A DNA stretch of 64,000 nucleotides from Valencia hispanica (lineage: Eukaryota; Chordata; Actinopteri; Cyprinodontiformes; Valenciidae), in contig OY747702.1 in the NCBI GenBank assembly GCA_963556495.2, positions 25,523,403-25,587,402 on the forward strand, given 5' to 3'. The notes under the pieces are model-generated. The model saw only the letters and a list, made by a program, of their open reading frames with translations, made no database searches and was not told the origin of the DNA. Each line of letters starts with the position of its first letter. Positions within the stretch are counted from its first letter, which is position 1. Shown one piece after another: positions 1 through 10,417 of the stretch. The position numbers and the translations under genes were made by a program.

Positions 1-45
1 TAATATTAATATTTTTTTATGTAGTTAATTATATTTATTTATCAT

Positions 46-561
46 CTATTACGACAAGTCGTAAGTTTTCTTTTCTTTCAGAACATATGTTCTCTTCAGT
101 TGCCTTTTGATGATTGGTGCATCCAGACGGAGACTACCTGTTGATTGGCTGCTGCAGAGTGTATAAGGCCTTGATGGCAGAGCTGTCCTCATCCATCCTC
201 AGCTCACTCCAACCAACCAGACTCGCAGCCCATTGTTTTGTTAAAACATCTTTAGTAGGGGTTGGGTTGCCATTTAAGTTTTGTAAGTTTTCTCCTGTGT
301 TGTTAGTTTAGGTAGATATGGTTTGTGTCTTTATGTTGTTGATTTTTCTTGAGGTAAGATCACTCTAGTGTGGTAGTTTCCTTTTGTTTGTTATGTTGGC
401 CTGAGACCCACCATAAAGCTGAAATCATCAGCGATGTTTATAAAGAAATAAAAATAAAAACTGTAATCTTTTTACATCTGTGTCCTGGCCTGCTTGAAGT
501 CTGTTAGAGGATGGATCTCTTTTTTTGTTGCGACCTGTACACTCCTAGGCGGGTCGTAACA
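46..561 (+). mobile_element. Solo LTR of a retrotransposon
   Basis: The 5-bp direct repeat TCATC lies at 41-45 and again at 562-566. The unit between starts TATTACGAC and ends GTCGTAACA, an inverted repeat with one change from the usual TG...CA ends. Inside, a TATA-like TATAAGG is at 162-168 and AATAAA at 447-452, in the order expected for U3-R-U5 on the + strand. No gag or pol reading frame lies on either side, so this is a solo LTR left by recombination. The superfamily is not resolved; Gypsy-like is a guess from the 5-bp duplication. Confidence 0.7.
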
Positions 562-566
562 TCATC

Positions 567-969
567 TCTTATAGAAAAACATAGACATATAACACTTATT
601 CGACAGAATATTTGAATTGCTCTTTATAGAGTGTCACAAGTTACAAATTTTAATTAGATCTCCTGTTGTCTGCATAACAGATATGCAACTCTCAGCTTGC
701 CAACTTTAATTTTCGAACCGTTACATGACTAATACATTATTCTTTCCAGACTAATTATGTTGTGGTCTTTACAGCATAACTTTTTAAAACTTTGCTACAC
801 CGTGATATTGAAAACCACCAAATACCTAGTTTCAATCTTGGACATTTTAAGACAGATTTGGCTATTCTTTAAAGCTCATTTGTTTTCCAACATTCAAACA
901 TTGTCCTAAATTCTAACTCCAAGCATATAACCTGATCATTAGACTTGCTGCCTCTATATCTTACCCACA
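567..969. other. Non-coding stretch, nothing recognised
   Basis: AT-rich sequence with no coding signal, clear repeat or splice-site pair that I can support. Its right part may be a more decayed extension of the LINE that begins near 970. Confidence 0.4.
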
Positions 970-2548
970 GTTTTTCTTTAAAAAGTGTTTCCTCTCATTG
1001 GGTCTGATCTGATTCAAATAGTTAATTCATCCCTCCTGTCAGGTGTCTTCCCCCAAGCTCTAAAAACAGCAGTTATGAAACCTCTACTAAAAAAAACAAT
1101 CTGGACGACATGCTAATGCAAAACTACAGGCCAATCTCTGGTCTTTCATTCATCAATACGATTATTGAAAAAAACTGTGTTTTAACAGTTAAATAGCTTC
1201 CTAACAATGACCAGCCGGTTTGATATTTTTCAGTCTGGTTTCCGTGCTCACAACAGCACCAAGAACACCCTAAGGAGTATTGTTCAATGACATCTGCATA
1301 AATACACAAATGACCGCAGTTTTTGATACTGTTGACCATGATATATTATTGAAACAACTGGAGAGCTGGGTCAGACTCTCTGGTACAGTATGTGGCTTGT
1401 TTCAGTCTTACCTAGAGAATAGGAACTTATTTGTGTCACTTAGCAATTCTTTTATCAGAACAGACAGAAATCACATTTAGGGTACCCCAGGGCTTCATCT
1501 GGGGGCCCCTACTATTGAATATCTAATTGCTCCCGCTAACCCATAATTATGCAGATGATTCTCAGCTTTACATTAAAATGTCACCAGGTGACTATGAACC
1601 CATCCAAACCCTAAGTAAATGCATTAAGCAAATATATGAATGGATATGCCATAATTTTCTCCAGCTGAACAGAAACAAAACTGCAGTACTTATTTTTGGA
1701 TCTAAAGAAAAACGTAAGTAGGATCTTCTTTCACACAGTCAGCACACAGATTCAGTTAATACAGCTAGAAACTACTGATCAGACCCGAAATCTAGTTGTA
1801 GTAACGGACTCAGACCTGAACCTCCAGGGTCACGTAAAGGCAATAACAAGGTCAGCCTTCTATCACCTGAAGAACATTTCTAGGTTTAAGGGACTAAGGT
1901 CGCAATAGAACCTCGAAAAACTCATCCATGCATTTACCTTTTGATAAAGTGATTACTGCAACAGCGTCCTCACAGGTCTGCCTAAAAAGTCAATCAGACA
2001 GCTGCTGCTGATCCAGAACGCTGCTGCTCACGTCCTCACTAAAACCAGGAAAGTAGAACATGTCACCCTAGTTCTAAACTCCTTACACTGACTTCCCGAA
2101 GCTCAGAGAATAAACTTCAAAATTATTTTACTAGTCCATAAATCGTTGAATAGCTTAGCACCAAAGTATTTTGAAGATCTCTTGTCACTATACCACCCCG
2201 CCCCCAGACCACTCAGGTTTTCCAACTCTAGTCTACTAATCATCTCAAACACGGAGAAGCAGCTTTCAGTTTCTCTGCTCCTCTTATCTTGAATACACTT
2301 CCAGACCACTGCAAAGCTGCTGAAACACTGAGTTCCTTTAAATCAAGGCTAAAGACCCACCTGGTTAGAGCTGCCTTTGAGTATTAATCATAGCTTGAAT
2401 GTCATATGTATTAATGTGCCATATGTTATGTGTCTCTAATGTTGTTTTTTATGCTTTCACTGTTAGCTTATTGCTGTTTTTTTATTCGCTAATAATATAA
2501 TTGCTTTGTTGTTAAAGTATGTTATACAAATACACTTGTCTTGCCTAG
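970..2548 (+). mobile_element. 5'-truncated L2-like LINE, reverse transcriptase remnant
   Basis: Broken reading frames match a non-LTR reverse transcriptase in order. 'QSGFRAHNSTKN'-like sequence is near 1230, a 'FDTVDHDILLKQLESWV' motif A region at 1320-1370, a '[11 protein letters not shown]' catalytic box near 1548-1580, and '[17 protein letters not shown]' near 1653-1705. 'HVKAITRSAFYHLKNISR' follows near 1830-1885. Many stops and frameshifts make it dead. The 3' end (about 2523-2547) reads ATACAAATACACTTG and then TCTTGCC. This is the same tail, in the opposite orientation, as the larger minus-strand element that ends at 14547. The endonuclease and ORF1 are missing. Family name (L2 versus a close Jockey-group relative) is inferred from motifs only. 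Confidence 0.8.
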
Positions 2549-4184
2549 ACAAAGCAGTCATGATTGTGATAAGGCCATTGTTGAACAGTGGTTACTGATA
2601 TCACTCAGTAATCCTTCTATAACTCCTATAATTCCACCTATCTCTGAAAGAACCTATAATGTGATTAATTATGATCAAAAGACCTGAATCATGTTTGCAT
2701 TTCCAAACATATAATATGTTATTGGATTGAGGTAAAAGCATTGAGGATTTATATCAACTGATTTCAATTTAAACTCCTCTGGATTCATGCTCTAAACATC
2801 TTTATTTGACCTTCCTCAGATCAGAAACTTTCTCTCAGCAAACCAGCAGCGTTGTCTGAAATGTCAAAGATTATATGTTAAATAGTCCTTCTGCATAATA
2901 AAGTGTGATTCAGTTCTTAAACACCCCTTATTATTGACTGATAAAGGCCATGCAGCTCAGTGTGCATGTGTTTGGTCTTTGTTTACACTGGAGATGAAGG
3001 TCAGCCCCTCATTAGTGCTGCAGCATCTTTTTTGATGTTGTGATATACATAGTAATCAAGTGCGGCTCACATTGGTAGTTACTTTTGACCTTTAGTTAAA
3101 AGCACATCAAAGTCTGGTTCTTTCAAAACTTAATTATCCAATAAAACTCCTAGCTTCATGTACAGTGGACAGACCTCATTTAATCTTCTGTCATTAATCT
3201 ACAGTAACCCTGTACATACCCCATACATGCAACAGAGTACATGCCATCATGTTCATAAGTCTATTATGCTTTTATGAACACTGCTCAAACATGCATATTT
3301 TTATGTTTATACAGTAGATTTTTCAGGATTTTGCTGTTAGAGGTACACTAGCTTCTAGCTTTGAATTTAAAATGCAGTTTTCTACACAGCAGTGCACATT
3401 GGCACCTCTAACTTTTCCTCAACTACCAGGCATTTGCATTTCAATAACATAATTTCACTACTGTGCTTCTGGCATTTGTGAATGCTCTGCAAGAACGCCA
3501 AGTAATCAAGCTCTGTGAACAAAAACCTTAGATTTATTGTACGTTGCTGCATTTATGAACACACGGTTTTTCTCAAACATCATCCAAGCTTAATTGGACA
3601 TCAATCACAATTAAAGACACTCAGACATTTGATTTAGGACTGTTTAAAAAGTACAAGTAATGTTTAAGTGCATCTCTCAAGGGAGAAGTTGATGGTACTG
3701 CCAAAGTGCTGCATGTGATGCAGTTTCAACCATGCTGTAAAGTGACTCGCTGCAATACTTTCAGATCTGATCCATTTAATTAATTTATGTTCCTTCAGCA
3801 AGTCCAGATCTGAAACCATTTTTTACCTGAATGAAGAATATCTCACAGCTTGCACATTACTGCAGCAAATGTTGAGGCACATAATGCGTTATTAGCTCAT
3901 TAAATCTACAGGCAGCATCTGGGTCATATCTCTGCTTTGTGTGAGTAAGATTATGAGAGGCTTTTCACATTGAATGATGGAGCTAAAGTTTCAAATCTAA
4001 CAAAGAGCAGCATCCCCCTTGCTTTAAATTAATATCTTATTTAGCTTATTAGGCCATTGACAGACTCATCTCATCTTGCTTGCAGCAAAGGTGCATGTGT
4101 GTACCGTTGAGCACATACACAAATATTTGAGCACATACACAAAGCTATTGCAGATTTTTTACACCTCTATTACAGAGTAGCCTT
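2549..4184. other. Non-coding stretch, no gene seen
   Basis: No coding region supported. A short imperfect duplication of GAGCACATACACAAA lies near 4109-4142, just before the microsatellite. The rest is ordinary AT-rich sequence. Confidence 0.4.
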
Positions 4185-4190
4185 TATTAC

Positions 4191-4248
<58 letters not shown>

Positions 4249-4287
4249 AATAATAATAATAAAAATAATATTAATATTATTATTACG
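4185..4287. repeat. (ATT)n/(AAT)n microsatellite
   Basis: About 60 bp of ATT units run directly into AAT units, with a degenerate ATTATT tail. The two halves are complementary, so the strand could fold on itself. Simple repeat. Confidence 0.95.
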
Positions 4288-6385
4288 GCTAATGTTTTTC
4301 AACAAAGGACCCATGAATAAAAGAGAACAAAACATTTCTACAGGTTTTTTTGATTGAGGCAGTGATTTTGAATAGAAACTTATGTGTTTGTAGAGTAAAA
4401 AGGGTGGGAGTTCTTTGTTTTGCTGAATTCAATGAATTGAAATAGACGAGTATCTAACCGGCCAGTCAAAAAATCAGAATCAATCAAGGAAAATCTGTCT
4501 GGTTCCAATCTCTGTTCAATTGTTTTGTACATCTGTTCAGAGCCAATAAAGGCATTGATGGCCAATAATTATATCTGGCAGTTGTTTTTTTTGCACCTAT
4601 ATGTTTATATTTATTTCTTTTTTTGTAAAAGTTAATTTATTTGTCATTTTTGGGAGTAAATTTTGATTTAAATCTTTAATTTAAGTTTCAGAAAATTAAT
4701 AAAGCATGCAATTGAACAAAAGTGGTGATTAGTATTCATCAGTGCATGGCTCTGCTGCTTTTTGTACTGGTGCACAGCTAAATGACGATGAACTTTTCAA
4801 AGGGCTGGCACAGAATGAGGACGTTGTTTCTGTTCTTGCTTCTTCAATGGAGAATCATGCCTAGATGGGGCAGGAATTTGTTTTCTGCATCTCTGCCAGG
4901 AAACGTCAGCCAGGCTATAGATTTACCTTACTACACTGTAAATTACACACATTATTCCTTTATTAGATCCAAACGGTACACAGTTGTTGTTTTTTTCAAA
5001 TCACCTTCACACTGGAACCAACATTCCTTCCAGCTTAATAGGGCCATTTCTCCCCGTCTAAGTCAGGGTAAGAACTTGTTTTTAATGCACATCTGTATTT
5101 TATACTGGGTGTGGTATTTTATAAACTGCCTGGTTGTTTTCAATCAAAGAGATAAAAGTCAATATTAATAAGGGGATTCTTTAATGTAGTACCAATGATC
5201 AACAGTAGTACCAATGGAACCATGGTTGTGAGATCAACTCCCTGTCATAATTACCAGCCAGCTCTCAATTAGCTCACAGGCAATCCTCAGCTCAATGCTG
5301 TATGTTCCGTAGGTGTTATTAGCTGCTTCAGGAAATAATGTCCCCTACTCCTTTCTCTTGATACCCCTCACTGATTCACTCTGATCAATGTGCAGTGCCT
5401 GCAATGTGACTGACTACATGTGGTAAAGTGTTGTAGGTTAAACATTCAGTATAGTATTAAATAACCCAGTTTTCTCAAAATCAGTCAAAATGTAGATGTG
5501 TTGACCAACTCCTACTTAAAGCTTCATTTAGACAAGAGAGGTGGGGTAGTACTTTTTATTTTTTATTTCAGATGACAGTTCTAAACTCTGTTTCACTTTA
5601 TATAAGCAATGTCATGCCAACCCTGTTCCAATTCCATGCACTTGCCTGAATTTTATTAGAGAAAGATCCCAGAAGGCTGAAAAAAATCCATCCTCCTTTC
5701 CACTGTAAGCCAGAAATTGATGTTTGTGCTGCCATGTTATACGTGCTGTCCTCACAGCTGAGCAGATGAGAAGAGCAGCTTGAAATATCAACTGAATTCT
5801 CCTTGGTATGCTTGAGTGGATCCTGCACACTAAATACAATGAAGAATTACCTCACTACAGATGTAAAGAGATTTTACAAACAATCAGAAGATATAACATC
5901 TGGATGCATTCATATTGTATATAAAAAGAATAGGCATGATGCAGGTGGTATATTATAAATTGATTACCTAGATTCAGATTAAGGTGAGTTGATCTTTAAT
6001 AAATCAGTCTACATGCTGTGTTAAATACAAATCCTAAAATTTAGCTCTAAAAATCCCCTCTACTACATCCACCCATTAAAATTAAGTTGGAATTTTTACA
6101 TATACAGTGGAACCTTTAAATACAAATCTAATTAGTCAAACAGATCATTTGAATATTGTAAATGTGATTTTAAACATGTTTCCACAGTGAAAATAAACCA
6201 TACTGTTAAAACAGGCTCAATACTCAAAATCAGTAATTTATAGACTCTTAGAGTCATTAATAGTATATTGTGGCATTGCTAGAAGCATTTTATGGTGTAA
6301 TAAAGATTAAACAATAAAAAAGTGTATTTCCTTCTACAATACCCATCTGTTTGGAAGGACAACAACATCCATTGTGGTTTTCGAT
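4288..6385. other. Non-coding stretch, no gene seen
   Basis: The longest open frame (4782-5168, 128 codons) has no recognisable domain and I do not call it a gene. No splice-supported exon or known repeat was identified. Confidence 0.4.
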
Positions 6386-6700
6386 TAAATTCAAAAATAC
6401 TTTATTGATCCCATAGGGTAATTAATGTTGTTGTAGCTCATACAATTAATTCTTTAAGGAGTTCTTGTAGATCATGATGGCTGTAGGCAGGAAGGATTTC
6501 CTGTAGCGGTCAGTGTTGCAGTGAAACTGAAGAAGCCTCCGACTGAAGACACTCTGTTGTTGTAGCATAGTCTCATGAAGTGGATGCTTAGGGTTGTCCA
6601 TAATTTATTTTAATTTTATGAGGAATCCTTCTTTGCATCATCATCTCCAGATGTTCCACAGTCATCCCCAGAACAGAACCAGCTTTCTGTTGAACACACT
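6386..6700 (-). mobile_element. Rex1-type LINE 3' fragment
   Basis: Starts with the tail block ATTCAAAAATACTTTATTGA and continues colinear with 16265-16580, where a longer copy of the same element lies. It includes the stretch that encodes, on the minus strand, the C-terminal part of the reverse transcriptase protein. Heavily 5'-truncated. Its right end abuts the left inverted repeat of the Tc1-like transposon. Confidence 0.8.
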
Positions 6701-6971
6701 GTTGTTCCAAAAAGAATCGTCCTCTGACTTTCAATTGTTTTTACTTTCAGTAAACTTAATGTGTGTAAATATTTGTATGAACACTAAAAGAGTCAACACC
6801 ATAAGACATAAACTAAAAATGTTTCACAGACATGTGACTAACAAAAATAGAATAATGTGTCCTTGAATGAAGGGACGCTCAAAATCAAAAGTACCAGTCA
6901 GTATCTGGTGTGGCCACCAGCTGCTTGAAGTACTGCAGTGCATCTCCTCTTCATGGACTGGACCAGATTTG

Positions 6972-7941
6972 TCAGTTCTTGCTGTGGGTGTTACCCCACT
7001 CTTCCACCAAGGGACTTGCAAGTTCCTGGACATTTCTGGGGGGAATGGCCCTAGCCCTCACCCTGCGATCCAACAGGTCCCAGACGTGCTCAATTGGATT
7101 GAGATCCGGGCTCTTCACTGGCCATGGCAGAACACTGACATTGCTGTCATGCAGAAACTCAAGCACAGAACGAGCAGTATGGCTGGTGGCATTGTCCTGC
7201 TGGAGGATCATGTCCGGATGAGCACGCATAAAGGGTACCACATGAAGGAGGAGGATGTCTTCCCTGTACCGCAAGGCATTGAGATTGCCTGCAATGACAA
7301 CAAGCTCAGTCCGATGGTGATGGGATATACCGCCCCAGACCATGACGGACCCCCACCTCCAAATTGATCCCGCTCCAGGGTACAGGCCTCGGTGTAACGC
7401 TCATTCCTTCGACGATAAACACGAATCCGTCCATCACCCCTGGTGAGACAAAACCGTGACTCATCAGTGAAGAGCACTTTTTCCCACTCCTGTCTGGTCC
7501 AGCGAAGGTGTGTTTGTGCCCATAGGCGGCGTTGTTGCTGGTGATGTCTTGTAAGGTCCTGCCTTACAACAGGCCTACAAGCCCTCAGTCCAGCCTCTCT
7601 CAGCCTATTGCGGACAGTCTGAGCACTAATGGAGGGATTGTGTGTTCCTGGTGTGACACGGGCAGTTGTTGTGGCCATCCTGTACCTGTCACGCAGGTGT
7701 GATAATCGGATGTACCGATCCTGTGCAGGTGTTGTTACACGTGGTCTTCCACTGCGAGGATGATCAGCTGTCCTTCCTGTCTCCCTGTAGCGCTCACAGT
7801 GCGGACATGGCAATTTATTGCCCTAGCCACATCAGCAGTCCTCATGCCTCCCTGCAGCATGCCTAATGCACGTTGACGCAGATCAGATGAGCAGGGACCC
7901 TGGGCATCTTTCTTTGGGTGTTTTTCACAGTCGGTAGACAA
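6972..7941 (-). pseudogene. Tc1-like transposase, frameshifted
   Basis: The transposase would have cut and pasted the element by a DDE mechanism in the nucleus. Reading the minus strand from 7941, a helix-turn-helix part (CSSDLRQRALGMLQGGM, then TADVARAINCHVRTVS) comes first. Next come an ETGRTADHPRSGRPR linker, a second HTH-like part, and the catalytic domain. The catalytic residues are all visible: D in VLFTDESRF, D in LQQDNATSHTAR, and E in SPDLNPIEHVWD, with 34 residues between the last two (DD34E). At least two frameshifts, near 7800 and near 7340, break the frame, so it is inactive. Its leader is split from the right inverted repeat by the Rex3 insertion. Family assignment is sure; the exact family name is not. 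Confidence 0.9.
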
Positions 7942-8026
7942 CGCTCTCTTTAGTGTCCTGCGTTTTTAGAACTGTGACCTTAAATGCCTACTTTCTGTAA
8001 GCTGTTGATGTTAATTAATTGATAAC

Positions 8027-8036
8027 GGTTAATTGA
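8027..8036. repeat. Target site duplication, left copy (Rex3)
   Basis: GGTTAATTGA occurs here and again at 10282-10291, immediately flanking the Rex3-type LINE. One copy restores the continuous Tc1 sequence. Confidence 0.85.
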
Positions 8037-10281
8037 TAACCATGCTAATAAGCACGCCTCCCTCCGCCTTCGGGTGGGGGGACGGGTCCTGACTATTGTG
8101 TCCTGACTGTTGTTTGTGCTTACGCGCCAAACAGCAGATTAGATTACCCACCCTTCTTGGAGTCTTTGGAGGGGGTGCTGGAGAGTGCCCCTCCTGGGGA
8201 CTCCCTTGTTCTGCTGGGGGACTTAAACACTCACGTGGGCAATGACAGTGAGACCTGGAGGGGTGTGGTTTGGCGGAATGGCCCCCCCGATCTGAACCCG
8301 AGTGGTGTCTTGTTATTGGACTTCTGTGCTCGTCATGGATTGTCCATAACAAACACCATGTTCAAGCATAAAGGTGTCCATATGTGCACTTGGCACCAGG
8401 ACACCTTAGGCCGCAGCTCAATGATCGACTTGGTTGTCGTCTCATCTGATCTGCGGCCGCATGTTTTGGACACTCGGGTGAAGAGAGGGGCTGAGCTGTC
8501 CACTGACCACTACCTGGTGGTGAGTCGGCTCCGATGGTGGGGGAGGACGCCGGACAGACCTGGAAGGCCCAAACGTGTTGTGAGGGTCTGCTGGGAACGT
8601 CTGGCAGAGTCTCCTGTCAGAAGGACCTTTAACTCACACCTCCGGCAGAACTTTGAACACGTCCCGGGGGAGGCGGGGGACATTGAGTCCGAGTGGACCA
8701 TGTTCGGCGCCTCCATTGCCGACGCGGCTGACCGAAGCTGTGGCCGCAACGTGGTTGGTGCCTGTCGCGGCGGCAACCCCCGAACCCGCTGGTGGACACC
8801 GGCGGTAAGGGATGCTGTCAGGCTGAAGAAGGAGTCCTACCGGGTCTTTTTGGCTTGTGGGACCCCTGAAGCAGCTGATAGGTACCGACAGGCCAAGCGG
8901 AATGCGGCTCGGATGGTTGCTGAGGCAAAAACTCGGGCGTGGGAGGAGTTTGGAGAGGCCATGGAAAACGACTTCCGTACGGCTTCGAAGCGATTCTGGT
9001 CCACCATCCGGCGTCCCAGGGGGGAAAGCGGTCTGCCACCAACACTGTTTACAGTGGGGATGGTGTGCTGCTGACCTCAACGCGGGACATTTTGGGTCGG
9101 TGGATGGAATACTTCGAAGACCTCCTCAATCCCACCACCACGCCTTCCAATCTCGAAGCAGGGTTTGGGGACTTGGGGTCGGTCTCTCCAATCTCTGGTG
9201 CTGAGGTCACCGAGGTCGTTAAAAAGCTCCTCGGTGGCAGGGCTCTGGGGGTGGATGAGATTCGACCGGAGTTCCTCAAGGCTCTGGATGTTGTGGGGCT
9301 GTGTTGGTTAACGCGGCTCTGCAATATTGCGTGGACATCGGGGGCAGTTCCCTTGGATTGGCAGACCGGGGTGGTGGTCCCCCTGTTTAAAAAGGGGGAC
9401 CACAGGGTGTGTTCCAACTACAGGGGGATCACACTTCTGAGCCTCCCTGGTAAGGTCTATTCAGGGGTTCTGGAGAGGAGGGTCCGACGCATAGTCGAAC
9501 CTCGGATCCAGGAGGAACAATGCGGTTTTCGTCCTGGCTGTGGAACACTGGACCAGCTCTACACCCTCAGCGGGGTCCTGGAGGGTGCGTGGGAGTTCGC
9601 CCAACCGGTCTACATGTGTTTTGTGGACTTGGAGAAGGCGTTCGACCGTGTCCTTCCCCAAGTGGAGGAGTTTAAGTATCTGGGGGTCTTGTTCACAAAT
9701 GAGGGAAAAATGGAGCGGGAGATCGATAGACGGATTGGTGGGGCATCTGCAGTTATGCAGGCGCTTTACCGGTCTGTTGTGGTGAAGAGAGAGCTGAGCC
9801 GAAAGGCGAAGCTCTCGATTTACCGGTCGATCTACGTTCCTACCCTCATCTATGGTCACTCTGGGTGGTGACCGAAAGAACGAGATCACGGATACAAGCG
9901 GCTGAAATGAGTTTCCTCTGCAGAGTGTCTGGGCTCTCCCTTAGAGATAGGGTGAGAAGCTCAGTCATCCGGAGGGGGCTCAGAGTAGAGCCGCTGCTTC
10001 TCCACATCGAGAGGAGTCACTTGAGGTGGCTCGGGCATCTGGTCAGGATGCCTCCTTGACGCCTCCCTGGTGAGGTGGTTCTGGCACGTCTCACCGGGAG
10101 GAGGCCCAGATGAAGGCCCAGGACACGCTGGAGGGACTATGTTTCTCGGCTGGCCTGGGAGCGCCTTGGGGTTCCTCCCGAGGAGCTGGAACAAGTGGCT
10201 GGGGAGAGGGAAGTCTGGGTCTCTTTGCTTAGGCTGCTGCCCCCGCGACCTGACCCCGGATAAATGGATGGACGGATGGAT
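8037..10281 (+). mobile_element. Rex3 (RTE-clade) LINE, 5'-truncated, inserted in Tc1
   Basis: GC-richer than its surroundings. It carries endonuclease and reverse transcriptase coding sequence in the + direction and ends in GATG-type repeats (GGATGGACGGATGGAT), the tail usual for Rex3 in fish. It is flanked by a 10-bp duplication, so the insertion is target-primed. The 5' end starts inside the endonuclease domain. An internal in-frame deletion removes the catalytic core of the reverse transcriptase. Confidence 0.9.
8055..10257 (+). pseudogene. Rex3 endonuclease/reverse transcriptase, broken
   Basis: In life the protein nicks target DNA and reverse-transcribes its own RNA. The endonuclease part shows [14 protein letters not shown] and [12 protein letters not shown] (8157-8530), then a linker with [21 protein letters not shown]. 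The RT part starts near 9067 with GRWMEYFEDLLNP, then LLGGRALGVDEIRPEFLK, VVPLFKKGDHRVCSNYRGI and QCGFRPGCGTLDQL. At 9640-9660 the text jumps from FVDLEKAFDRV straight to LPQVEEFKYLGVLF. The FADD catalytic box and more than 100 residues are missing, without loss of frame. Frameshifts occur near 9060 and near 9865, and stops follow 10057. It cannot make active enzyme. Confidence 0.9.
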
Positions 10282-10291
10282 GGTTAATTGA
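10282..10291. repeat. Target site duplication, right copy (Rex3)
   Basis: Second copy of GGTTAATTGA, directly after the GATG tail. Tc1 sequence resumes here with ACATGCATGG. Confidence 0.85.
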
Positions 10292-10417
10292 ACATGCATG
10301 GAAAACATTGTTTAAACCCTTTACAATGAAGATCTGTAAAGTTATTTGGATTTTTACAATATTATTGTTGAAATACACAGTCCTGAAAAAGGGACGTTTC
10401 TTTTTTTGCTGAGTTTA

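Larger units (their letters stand above)
6705..10417 (-). mobile_element. Tc1-like DNA transposon, split by a Rex3 LINE
   Basis: The right end carries GGGACGTTTCTTTTTTTGCT then GAGTTTA (10391-10417). The left end has a decayed match, CCAAAAAGAATCGTCC (6707-6722), facing it. Between them is a minus-strand DD34E transposase pseudogene (6972-7941). The element is interrupted at 8027-10291 by a LINE flanked by a 10-bp target duplication; removing that insert would leave about 1.46 kb, normal for a Tc1-like element. Sequence around 6742-6870 also matches the usual subterminal region of this fish family, as I recall it. Confidence 0.85.

Noticed and set aside
4782..5168. 128-codon open frame on the + strand
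   Set aside because: No domain, no splice context, hydrophobic and low-complexity composition typical of AT-rich chance frames; no neighbouring exon.
8634..9889. Minus-strand frames of 75-148 codons
   Set aside because: Shadows opposite the GC-rich Rex3 coding sequence.
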